From Proteobacteria bacterium UBA1847 (GTDB lineage: Bacteria; Pseudomonadota; Gammaproteobacteria; Steroidobacterales; Woeseiaceae): a stretch of DNA of 6,418 nucleotides. A program made the position numbers and the translations under genes. The stretch is from NCBI GenBank assembly GCA_002338605.1, contig DDIP01000104.1, positions 1-6,418 of the forward strand, written 5' to 3'. Positions within the stretch are counted from its first letter, which is position 1; every line of letters starts with the position of its first letter. Positions 1-5,972 of the stretch are shown one piece after another. The notes beneath the pieces are model-generated. The model searched no databases. It was given only the letters and a program-made list of their open reading frames with translations, and had not been told where the DNA came from.

Positions 1-1104
1 GAGGGCATCTGGCGCCGGCTGATCCTGATGGTCGGCGGTGACAGCGGGGTCACTCTGCCACCCGACATTCCCGGCAGCACGCCCGCGGAACAGCTCAACA
101 ACTACGTCCGGAGTTTGCGTGACGGCATTGATGCATTGCTACCGAGCGATTCGCTCCGGAGTACGCTGCAGAAAGCCCCGGACATAAACAGCGGCATACG
201 CGAGTTTATAAAAGTTGGACCAAAACACCCGGAGGTGCTGCCTCGCCAGCCGGAAGCGACCAACGCGACGGAACGAACTGTTGCACCTGCCATTCGTGCA
301 ATGAATGCGCAACCCGGTGCAATACCTCTGCCCCCTAACGCATGCCGCATGACCGTCAACTATTACGCTCCGGAGGCGCCGCTCGTGTCGGCGATTTCAC
401 CGAGGCTCCTGGTCAATGATCAGTTTCAGATTCAGTGCTCGTTCAAGAAGATCGCGCGCGAAGTGGATTGGCCTGAGTGCGATGATGCGGCGCGAACCTC
501 GATGCAGGTTCTGAAACTATCCGAGGAAGCGGGCGGCCGATACTCCGGCATCGTATCGATCGACGACAGCACTGTCGGTGTCTCAAGCTCACCTGAAAGC
601 GGTGGCGATTTCCAGAGCCTGAAGCTGTGGACATTCGAAACGCCGGGTACGCATAAAATCTCATGCCAGATCGACAATGCTTTCCACTTTGCGGCGGAAG
701 GGGAAGAACCCTACCTCAATGCGGACGTTTCGGTTGAAGTCGGCACGCGGTCGGACGGGCTTATGTACCGTAGTTTCGAAAAGGTCAATGCAGCAACGCT
801 TCGGGTAAGACCGATGCCGTCAGAAGCGGCTCCCCGTTTGCGGGGTGTAACCACGGAGTCGGTGCAGCCTGCGACAAAACAGGCCCGCAGGAATGACATG
901 GTCAATCCATCGCTGAATCCGCAACCCGAAGTGCCCTCGTCGAAGCGGGTCGGTGGAACTGACCTGGTCAACCCGTCCTTGAACCCGCAGCCGGAAGTGC
1001 CGTCACCGAAGAGTAATGACACCGCAATAACTGTGACGCCGGAGACGGAGTCTATGCCTGAGCTTGTAGTGCCGAAGCCGGTTCAGGATAAGGTAGGTTC
1101 CTGA
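1..1104 (+). CDS. Exported(?) protein of unknown function with C-terminal proline-rich tandem repeats, 5'-partial
   Basis: I do not recognise the family. The reading frame is open from base 1. The first ATG (28) has no ribosome binding site at a usual distance, so the true start is probably upstream of the window and any signal peptide is not visible. Numbering from that ATG, residues 1-105 are Pro/Ala-rich and look like a linker. Residues 107-239 alternate short beta-type stretches (FQIQCSF, KLWTF, THKISCQID, ADVSVEV) with cysteines at 106, 137, 151 and 213. This would suit an Ig-like sandwich stabilised by disulfides outside the cytoplasm. Residues 291-306 and 313-328 are two copies of a (M/L)VNPSLNPQPEVPS repeat, followed by a Pro/Thr/Glu-rich tail. 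The stop at 1102 abuts the start of the downstream lipoprotein gene, so the two are probably translationally coupled. The coding frame is well supported; the function is unknown. Confidence 0.8.
   Translation, partial: EGIWRRLILMVGGDSGVTLPPDIPGSTPAEQLNNYVRSLRDGIDALLPSDSLRSTLQKAPDINSGIREFIKVGPKHPEVLPRQPEATNATERTVAPAIRAMNAQPGAIPLPPNACRMTVNYYAPEAPLVSAISPRLLVNDQFQIQCSFKKIAREVDWPECDDAARTSMQVLKLSEEAGGRYSGIVSIDDSTVGVSSSPESGGDFQSLKLWTFETPGTHKISCQIDNAFHFAAEGEEPYLNADVSVEVGTRSDGLMYRSFEKVNAATLRVRPMPSEAAPRLRGVTTESVQPATKQARRNDMVNPSLNPQPEVPSSKRVGGTDLVNPSLNPQPEVPSPKSNDTAITVTPETESMPELVVPKPVQDKVGS
898..1011 (+). repeat. Two-copy 66-base coding repeat (16 conserved residues per unit)
   Basis: Units begin at 898 and 964, a period of 66 bases (22 codons). 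Each encodes 16 conserved residues, with VNPSLNPQPEVPS identical in both, separated by a 6-residue spacer. Of 16 codon pairs only two differ in amino acid (Met/Leu and Ser/Pro), while nine of the 14 conserved pairs use different synonymous codons. The peptide has therefore been kept while the DNA diverged. Confidence 0.9.
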
Positions 1105-1107
1105 ATG
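1090..1107 (+). promoter_or_regulatory. Ribosome binding site and stop-start junction coupling genes 1 and 2
   Basis: AAGGTAGG (1090-1097) lies inside the last codons of the upstream gene, 7 bases before ATG 1105. The upstream TGA (1102-1104) and this ATG are directly adjacent, so a terminating ribosome could re-initiate here. Confidence 0.65.
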
Positions 1108-1764
1108 ACGTACCACTCCAATTCCTGCGCCTTTCGCAATGTGCGCGTTCTTGACATCGCCATTACAGTACTAATGGTGCTCGCAGCCAACGCCTGTAGT
1201 GGTGACGATGAAACGCTGTCGTCAGCCCGCGAACCAACGCAGGAGGAGCTTGAAGCGGTCTGGCAGGAAGCACAACCGATCATCGCAGACGAGCTCGCCA
1301 AAGAAGATGCGAAAAGTGCCGTTCGCTTCCCCTGCACAGTGTTCGACAGGCAGTCAGCCGGTGAGTTGCTGGGCAACGAGCTCGATGCACCCATGTACGC
1401 ACACGAGTTCAAGAACACGAGCAACCTGGATACCGGAGAACAATTCTCCTGGGAGGCCGATGCCTGTACCTGGAGCAACACGGGTGACGGCGCCAACCTG
1501 ACCATTTGGGTAAGCAGGCCACAGGACTTCAAAGACGGCCGCGTACGTTGTCACGGATTCTACGACGAGGACATCACTGAACCGTTTCTCGGCGGAAACG
1601 CAAAATGGGAATTTCTCGAGTCATTCGCGTGGGCGAAGTTGCTGGTGTGTCGCGACGACGGCCTCTTTTTCATTGAAATTCACGATGGGCCGTCGGATGA
1701 AACGGACGCGAGGCGAATCACGAACGACGCGGCGGCACGAATTGTCGGTGCCCTGGAAAATTAA
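1105..1764 (+). CDS. Probable lipoprotein, DUF3558-like
   Basis: The 219-residue product has an N-terminal hydrophobic stretch (about residues 15-30) ending in LAANAC, which reads as a somewhat non-standard lipobox with Cys31 as the lipidated residue. It is followed by Ser-Gly-Asp-Asp. After the lipobox there are four cysteines (77, 121, 149, 182), enough for two disulfides. The segments FPCTVFDRQSAGELLG (76-90) and ADACTW...LTIWV (119-136) resemble the 'PC-LL---E---LLG ... C-W' layout of DUF3558 lipoproteins, best known from actinobacteria. This is resemblance by eye, not a confirmed hit. The ATG lies directly after the upstream stop (TGAATG). A ribosome binding site AAGGTAGG at 1090-1097, 7 bases ahead, supports this start. 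An Asp at position +3 after the lipid Cys leaves the inner- or outer-membrane location unclear. Function is unknown. Confidence 0.82.
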   Translation: MTYHSNSCAFRNVRVLDIAITVLMVLAANACSGDDETLSSAREPTQEELEAVWQEAQPIIADELAKEDAKSAVRFPCTVFDRQSAGELLGNELDAPMYAHEFKNTSNLDTGEQFSWEADACTWSNTGDGANLTIWVSRPQDFKDGRVRCHGFYDEDITEPFLGGNAKWEFLESFAWAKLLVCRDDGLFFIEIHDGPSDETDARRITNDAAARIVGALEN

Positions 1765-1794
1765 GCGGGACCAAATCGATCCACGGAGCAAAGT

Positions 1795-2568
1795 ATGCAA
1801 TCCATGACAAAGAAAACCGCATTGAATATGACCTGGCTGGGGATGGTGCTGTTGCTGAATACCTCAGCATTTGCGGGAGATGTCGTCGGGCTGAGAACTT
1901 TCACCTCCGGTACACCCGCGCGCGCTTCAGAAGTAAACGGTAATTTTGATGCGGTCAAAGTCGCGGTAGACGACAACCATATCCGAGTCAGCACGCTGGA
2001 AGACGTGGATGCCGAAACGCGCATCGCTGCACTGGAGGCGCAGGCCACAACCTCACCGCGATGTGTGGCGAATACGCCGACACGGTTCACTGACAAAGGT
2101 GACGGTACGGTTTGTGACAATGTAACGGGCCTGATGTGGGAAATAAAGGAGGACTGCGGCGGAATTGACTATGGCAATCCACGCTGTTCCAACAACGTGT
2201 ACAGCTGGTCCGAGACGGCTCCCTACACAGAGCCGAATGGAACGGTATTCAGCGATTTCCTGCCCAAAATGAACGATCTCGACAGCCCGAACGATGGATT
2301 GGCAACAACCTGTTTAGCCGGGCATTGCGACTGGCGTATGCCGACAATAGGCGAGTTGCGAAGTATTCTCGAGGCACCGATGCCGCTCTGTACCGGTACA
2401 CCCTGTATCGCTGCGAATTTCCCGGGGGCGACGTACGCGGACCTGTATTGGACATCGAGCAACAAACTGAATGCCGCTGTATGGACAGTCAATTTCGGGT
2501 CGGGTCAGGTCGCCAGCGAACCCAGGTCATCCTACTATCACGTTCGCGCGGTTCGTAACGGCTGGTAG
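1795..2568 (+). CDS. Secreted DUF1566 (Lcl C-terminal-like) domain protein
   Basis: The 257-residue product starts with a Sec signal peptide (MQSMTKK, then a hydrophobic core, cleavage likely after AFA at 27). Residues 33-83 hold LRTFTSGTPARASEVNGNF and a heptad-like stretch to about residue 82. This GT-x-A-x-A-x-x-VN-x-NF motif is common at the start of surface or fibre-like proteins of gammaproteobacteria and suggests an oligomeric stalk. Residues 97-254 match DUF1566: RFTDKGDGTVCDNVTGLMWE, CDWRMPTIGELRSIL, YWTSS and the closing VRAVRNG. Eight cysteines (90, 107, 121, 131, 173, 178, 199, 204) suggest up to four disulfides. GGAG at 1785-1788, 6 bases before ATG 1795, supports this start over the in-frame ATG at 1804. 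It lies 30 bases after the lipoprotein gene, so it is probably in the same operon. In Legionella Lcl this domain is surface-exposed and binds host or matrix polymers; whether this protein does is unknown. Confidence 0.9.
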   Translation: MQSMTKKTALNMTWLGMVLLLNTSAFAGDVVGLRTFTSGTPARASEVNGNFDAVKVAVDDNHIRVSTLEDVDAETRIAALEAQATTSPRCVANTPTRFTDKGDGTVCDNVTGLMWEIKEDCGGIDYGNPRCSNNVYSWSETAPYTEPNGTVFSDFLPKMNDLDSPNDGLATTCLAGHCDWRMPTIGELRSILEAPMPLCTGTPCIAANFPGATYADLYWTSSNKLNAAVWTVNFGSGQVASEPRSSYYHVRAVRNGW

Positions 2569-2623
2569 TTCATTGCCCCCGCCTCGGGCACCCCGCATTC
2601 GCAAGTCGTGGGAAACCTGGGTT

Positions 2624-3772
2624 TTATTGACCGTCGCCGGAGTCGGCGTCATCAGGAGCTGCTTCGTCATCCTCGGCCGACTCCTTGTTCTTATCCTGGA
2701 CCTGCTTGACCAACCCGGTATTGATGCTGCCAGTTGAACCGGCTCCCGACGCTGCGCTCATTCCATAGCCGCTTGAGGAGCCGCCCTGGGTTGCGCCCAA
2801 CATGGCGGCGCCGCTGTTTGCCAGGCTACCGCCGACTTCGCGGCGCGTTCCGCCGAGGTCGGTGACTGTCCAGTCATTGATGTCGGCGTCCAGGGTGGAG
2901 GCGGTTTGCAGTGCTGCCAGCTCGCTGCCCTCCAGGTACTGCGACAAGTGGGCAGTCAGATCGGTTTGAAAGTTCGGAAAAAACGCCTTGTTGCGCTCGT
3001 AGAAACTCGAAACCCGGAACGTTTTGGCATTCCTGATCGCCGTGCCGCGATTCGCGTTGATGAAAACGACGGCATTTTCAGCCAGGTCTTCATGGACAGT
3101 CCTACCGGTATAAGCACGTTTTCGAATGTTTGGGCTTCCGATGATGCCCTGGTAGAGGCCGTAAATGACCAACGGGTTGCCGTCATAGTTTTCTTTCAGA
3201 ATGACATTTTGAATATCGTTGAGGCTTAAGGCGACGCCCTCAACAACAAGCAATTTCCTGTCAAGAATCGAATCATTGCCGTACAGAAGCTTCTCGAGAT
3301 TTCTTTCCGGATAAACTTTGACGATTTCATTAAGAATCGTCACGTTATAAAGATTTAACCAGTAAGCGAGCTGTTCGTTACGTGAAAAACGCTTCAAACC
3401 GACCTGGGCGGTTGCGTTTTCAATTCCCTTCTTTATCTCATCCAGTTGTCGCTGGGCTGTTTCATTGCCGGCAAACGTTTCGTAGAAGAAACGATTTCCC
3501 TCGTTGACAGTCCATCGATTCACTTTCTCTTTGAGCCGGGTGCCGGTCGTCGCTTTTTCCCGGGGTGCCTTTTCGCGATTGGAGCGGCCAATATCGACCA
3601 CAACCGCATCCAGCAACACGTTCAGGTTTTCATAGCTGATCGCGTATTTGGAACTCTCATCAGAGCCCTGGAAGGGCTCGGGCACTGCCGCTGCTGTGGC
3701 TAAACCTGAACTGCCAAGCAGCAGTCCGCCGAGAGCGACGGCGACCGCAGCCCCGGATACATTCGTTTTCAT
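2624..3772 (-). CDS. Secreted DUF547 domain protein with atypical motif and low-complexity tail
   Basis: The 382-residue product begins at the ATG at 3772, which has GGGGAG 5 bases upstream and opens a clear signal peptide (MKTN, then a hydrophobic Ala/Gly/Leu core, cleavage near residue 27 or 29). The frame stays open upstream to an ATG at 3877, but that 35-residue extension is basic, would bury the signal peptide and is rejected. DUF547 features are RNEQLAYWLNLYNVTILNEIV (about 131-151), LSLNDIQNVIL (183-192), NPLVIYGLYQGIIGSPNIRKRAY (199-221) and a following helix with VVFINANRG. The usual family segment here is close to 'DPRIHFALVC...SCP'. In this protein its His and Cys are absent. After about residue 301 there is a Gly/Ser/Ala-rich stretch (314-355) and a strongly acidic end (364-382). 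It converges on the DUF1566 gene (55-base gap) and diverges from the MocR gene. The biochemical role of DUF547 is not established. Confidence 0.88.
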   Translation of the reverse strand: MKTNVSGAAVAVALGGLLLGSSGLATAAAVPEPFQGSDESSKYAISYENLNVLLDAVVVDIGRSNREKAPREKATTGTRLKEKVNRWTVNEGNRFFYETFAGNETAQRQLDEIKKGIENATAQVGLKRFSRNEQLAYWLNLYNVTILNEIVKVYPERNLEKLLYGNDSILDRKLLVVEGVALSLNDIQNVILKENYDGNPLVIYGLYQGIIGSPNIRKRAYTGRTVHEDLAENAVVFINANRGTAIRNAKTFRVSSFYERNKAFFPNFQTDLTAHLSQYLEGSELAALQTASTLDADINDWTVTDLGGTRREVGGSLANSGAAMLGATQGGSSSGYGMSAASGAGSTGSINTGLVKQVQDKNKESAEDDEAAPDDADSGDGQ

Positions 3773-3777
3773 GGTGT

Positions 3778-3783
3778 CTCCCC
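3778..3783 (-). promoter_or_regulatory. Ribosome binding site of the DUF547 gene
   Basis: Read on the minus strand, GGGGAG lies 5 bases before the ATG at 3772. This strong site decides the start in favour of the signal-peptide methionine over the more upstream in-frame ATG. Confidence 0.75.
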
Positions 3784-3866
3784 GTGCCGTAAAGGCATTA
3801 CTTTCCCTGGATTTGTACCGGCTTAGATGCCGGGCGAGCGCATTTGGTTGCATCAATATCGCGGCG

Positions 3867-3924
3867 CGGGTCGTCACCCGGAAGCATCCGCGCGATCATT
3901 ACCTGTAACGGGCACCCGGCGGGT
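3867..3924. promoter_or_regulatory. Cluster of CGGGT/ACCCG half-sites, candidate operator
   Basis: Four copies of the pentamer lie in 58 bases as two inverted pairs: CGGGT-4-ACCCG at 3867-3880 and ACCCG-1-CGGGT at 3914-3924. The first pair is flanked by ATCGCG (3858-3863) and CGCGAT (3891-3896). It could be an operator or an RNA hairpin in the DUF547 leader. High GC content makes chance a real alternative. Confidence 0.3.
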
Positions 3925-3970
3925 CTGCCATTTCGCAAAACTTGAACCCCTGAGTGGAAGTGCCGTACCG

Positions 3971-3984
3971 TTGGCTTTTGCCAA
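3971..3984. promoter_or_regulatory. TTGGC-TTTT-GCCAA palindrome, candidate MocR autoregulatory site
   Basis: This is a perfect inverted repeat with 5-base arms and a 4-base centre, 55 bases before the preferred MocR start. It lies where an operator near the regulator's own promoter would be expected. The assignment to MocR is inference; arms of this length can also arise by chance. Confidence 0.35.
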
Positions 3985-4023
3985 TGATAGATCCAGCTGA
4001 AGAGGCTCGATCGGTCCAGATCC

Positions 4024-4029
4024 GAGGTG
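4024..4029 (+). promoter_or_regulatory. Ribosome binding site GAGGTG deciding the MocR start
   Basis: GAGGTG is a six-base match to the anti-Shine-Dalgarno complement and lies 9 bases before GTG 4039. The GTG inside it (4027-4029) can also be read as an in-frame start, but no ribosome binding site precedes that one. The site therefore favours starting at 4039. Confidence 0.6.
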
Positions 4030-4038
4030 CACACCGAC

Positions 4039-5910
4039 GTGTCCGAGCTCATCTTTTACCTTGATCCTGACAGTCCGCTGACGATGCAGAACCAGATCCG
4101 GATCAAGCTGGTTGACGGCATCCTGAGCGGTGCCTTTCGACCCGGGCACAAGCTGCCGTCCAGTCGAAAACTCGCGATACAGCTGGGGGTCTCCCGCATC
4201 ACTGTCGTGCTCGCATACCAGCAGCTGATTGCCGAGGGTTACCTTGTCAGCCGCCAGCGCAGTGGCATCTTCGTCAGCGAGGAGTTGCTTGAATCGCGCG
4301 TCGGCTATACCGGTGACCAGTCACAGGAGCAGGTGGCCGAATCCGTCGCGTGGAAAAAACGTACCAAGCGGTCCGGCGCCGCGGAACGTGAAGTCCTGGA
4401 TCTGCCGAACTGGCACGACTACCCGTTTCCGTTTATTGACGGAAAATACGATTCGACACTGTTTCCACTGACAGAATGGCGCGAAGCGAGCCGCCTGGCC
4501 CTGAACGTCGCTGATGTCCGCGACTGGTCCACCAGCGGCGGCGATGCAGACGACCCGATGCTGATCGAGGAAATCCGAAGCAAGATCCTGACCCGACGTG
4601 GTATCCAGGCGCGTTCCAGTGAAATTCTCATCACGATGGGAACGCAAAACAGCCTCTACCTGATCTGTCAGTTATTGACGGACAGCAGCGTGACGGTGGC
4701 ACTCGATGAGCCCGGCAGTATCAAGATGCGTCGCCTCCTGATGCAAAGCGGGGCGAAGATCGAGGCCCAGCCAATCGATGACGACGGTGTCATCGTCGAC
4801 GAGCGACTTGCCGGTTGTGACCTCGTGTATGCAACACCCAGCCACCAGATCCCGACCGCGGTCGTCATGTCGATGGAACGACGCAAGGCGCTGCTTGAAG
4901 CCGCAGTGGATCACAACTTCCTGATCATCGAGGACGACTACGAATGCGAGACCAGCTACCTCGATCAGCCGCAACCGGCGCTCAGGAGCATGGATGACAG
5001 CGGGCATGTCATTTATGTTGCCAACCTGTCGAAAGTACTCGCCTCGGGCTTGCGTCTCGGTATCGTTGTGGCAGACGCACAGTTCATCCAGCGCGCCCGT
5101 GAATTGCGGCGCGCCATCCTGGATCATCCGCCATTAATCGCGCAACGTACGGCGGCGTACTTTCTGTCACTCGGCCATTACGATGCGTTGATGGTGCGAT
5201 TGAGCAAAGTGCTGCAGGAGCGTCGCCTGGCACTTCGGGATGCGCTGAACTGGATGCGCGGAGTGCCAATGGAAATATCGCCGGAGGTTGGTGGTACAAC
5301 CTACTGGGTCCGGACACCGGACGATTTTGATGTCGAGGCGCTCGTACAGGCGGCGGCACAGCGCGGCATCCTGATCGAGCCGGTGCGTAACTATTACGCG
5401 AATGTGGATAACGCCGAGAACTGTTTTCGCATGGGCGTGACCAGTCTGAAGATTGAACAGATTCGGCCCGGTGTGGCGCAGCTGACCGAGCTGATCCGTT
5501 CCCTGGTGAAGGGGAAAGTCGAACACCTGTCGACGTCCCAGGGCACCTGGTTGACCGGTGCCGAACTGGAAAAAGCGATTTCGGGTACCACGATCCTGTA
5601 TCGGGAAGTCTATGGCGCCCCGTGCAACATCAAGTACCACCCCGACGGCCGCATGACCGGTGTGCTTGGGTTTGCCAACGAAGAGCAGGACACCGGCTAT
5701 TGGCGTATCGAAGGGGACCTGTGGTTCCGGCGCTGGAACCGGTGGCTCTACGGCGAGGAAAAGGGCTATTACCTGGTCCTGGACGGCCGGCTGCTCAAGT
5801 TTTTCAACACCGATCGCCAGATTGTGGACACCGCGTTCATTCGTCCGCCGTCGGATGCGGACCGTTTCGAATCGCCGGATACACCCGTCTGGTCTAATCT
5901 GATGCCCTGA
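4039..5910 (+). CDS. MocR-family (GntR-HTH/aminotransferase) transcriptional regulator with extra C-terminal domain
   Basis: The product is 623 residues from GTG 4039 (four more if GTG 4027 is used); usual MocR proteins are about 450-500. Residues 8-80 form the GntR-type winged helix: LDPDSPL, then PSSRKLAIQLGVSRITVVLAYQQL, then the EGYLVSRQRSGIFV wing. A linker (about 82-120) leads to a fold-type I aminotransferase domain (about 121-490). In it TMGTQNSL, TPSHQIPTA, IEDDYECE (Asp299 and Tyr301 expected at the cofactor) and NLSK (Lys332 expected to bind PLP) are visible, and Arg464 in FRMG may hold a substrate carboxylate. Asp, Tyr and Lys spacing equals that of GabR as I recall it. Some usual positions differ: EPGS for EPGY, and ASGLRLG for the usual PGLRLG. 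Residues about 504-602 are an added domain (LTGAELEKAISG, YHPDGRMTG, GYWRIEGDLWFRRW, YYLVLDG), loosely like DUF995. It probably acts in the cytoplasm as a PLP-dependent sensor and regulator of neighbouring genes; the ligand is unknown. Confidence 0.92.
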   Translation: MSELIFYLDPDSPLTMQNQIRIKLVDGILSGAFRPGHKLPSSRKLAIQLGVSRITVVLAYQQLIAEGYLVSRQRSGIFVSEELLESRVGYTGDQSQEQVAESVAWKKRTKRSGAAEREVLDLPNWHDYPFPFIDGKYDSTLFPLTEWREASRLALNVADVRDWSTSGGDADDPMLIEEIRSKILTRRGIQARSSEILITMGTQNSLYLICQLLTDSSVTVALDEPGSIKMRRLLMQSGAKIEAQPIDDDGVIVDERLAGCDLVYATPSHQIPTAVVMSMERRKALLEAAVDHNFLIIEDDYECETSYLDQPQPALRSMDDSGHVIYVANLSKVLASGLRLGIVVADAQFIQRARELRRAILDHPPLIAQRTAAYFLSLGHYDALMVRLSKVLQERRLALRDALNWMRGVPMEISPEVGGTTYWVRTPDDFDVEALVQAAAQRGILIEPVRNYYANVDNAENCFRMGVTSLKIEQIRPGVAQLTELIRSLVKGKVEHLSTSQGTWLTGAELEKAISGTTILYREVYGAPCNIKYHPDGRMTGVLGFANEEQDTGYWRIEGDLWFRRWNRWLYGEEKGYYLVLDGRLLKFFNTDRQIVDTAFIRPPSDADRFESPDTPVWSNLMP

Positions 5911-5946
5911 ACTGGCCCTACACGGGTCGCTCAGTTGGGGGTAGGG
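5910..5946 (+). other. Interleaved inverted repeats ahead of the amidase gene
   Basis: AACTG (5910-5914) pairs with CAGTT (5932-5936), and CCCTAC (5916-5921) pairs with GTAGGG (5941-5946). The arms interleave, so in RNA they form either two exclusive hairpins or an H-type pseudoknot. No T-tract follows, so this is not a typical intrinsic terminator. It lies just upstream of the AGGGA ribosome binding site (5962-5966). Function is speculative. Confidence 0.3.
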
Positions 5947-5972
5947 TAGCCGAAAGTCACCAGGGAACCACA

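Larger units (their letters stand above)
3773..4038. promoter_or_regulatory. Divergent intergenic region between the DUF547 and MocR genes
   Basis: This 266-base stretch separates two divergently transcribed genes and must hold both promoters. No convincing sigma-70 pair was found for either. The best on the plus strand, TTGAAC (3942-3947) with TACCGT (3966-3971) at 18 bases, is poor. The region is rich in short inverted repeats: CCGGC/GCCGG (3818-3833), CGGGT/ACCCG (3867-3880) nested in ATCGCG/CGCGAT (3858-3896), ACCCG/CGGGT (3914-3924), and TTGGC/GCCAA (3971-3984). MocR regulators commonly bind such intergenic regions, control the divergent gene and repress themselves. That this happens here is inference. 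Confidence 0.5.

Noticed and set aside
28..30. ATG 28 as the true start of the first gene
   Set aside because: No ribosome binding site is visible at a usual distance, no signal peptide follows although the protein looks exported, and the frame is open to the window edge.
1151..1179. Perfect TTGACA -35 box inside the lipoprotein gene
   Set aside because: No acceptable -10 element lies 16-18 bases downstream, and the site is within the signal peptide coding region of a coupled gene.
2569..2660. Possible terminator between the convergent genes (weak AAAC/GTTT and CGCCG/CGGCG pairs)
   Set aside because: The stems are only 4-5 bases and no T-tract follows on either strand at the right place; the second lies inside the DUF547 coding region.
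3773..3877. 35-residue N-terminal extension of the DUF547 gene to the ATG at 3877
   Set aside because: It would place a basic, non-conserved segment ahead of a clear signal peptide, whereas the ATG at 3772 has a strong ribosome binding site.
3784..3967. Direct repeat GTGCCGTA at 3784-3791 and 3960-3967
   Set aside because: One repeated 8-mer is about what chance gives in a region of this size, and one copy overlaps the leader close to the ribosome binding site without a matching arrangement at the other.
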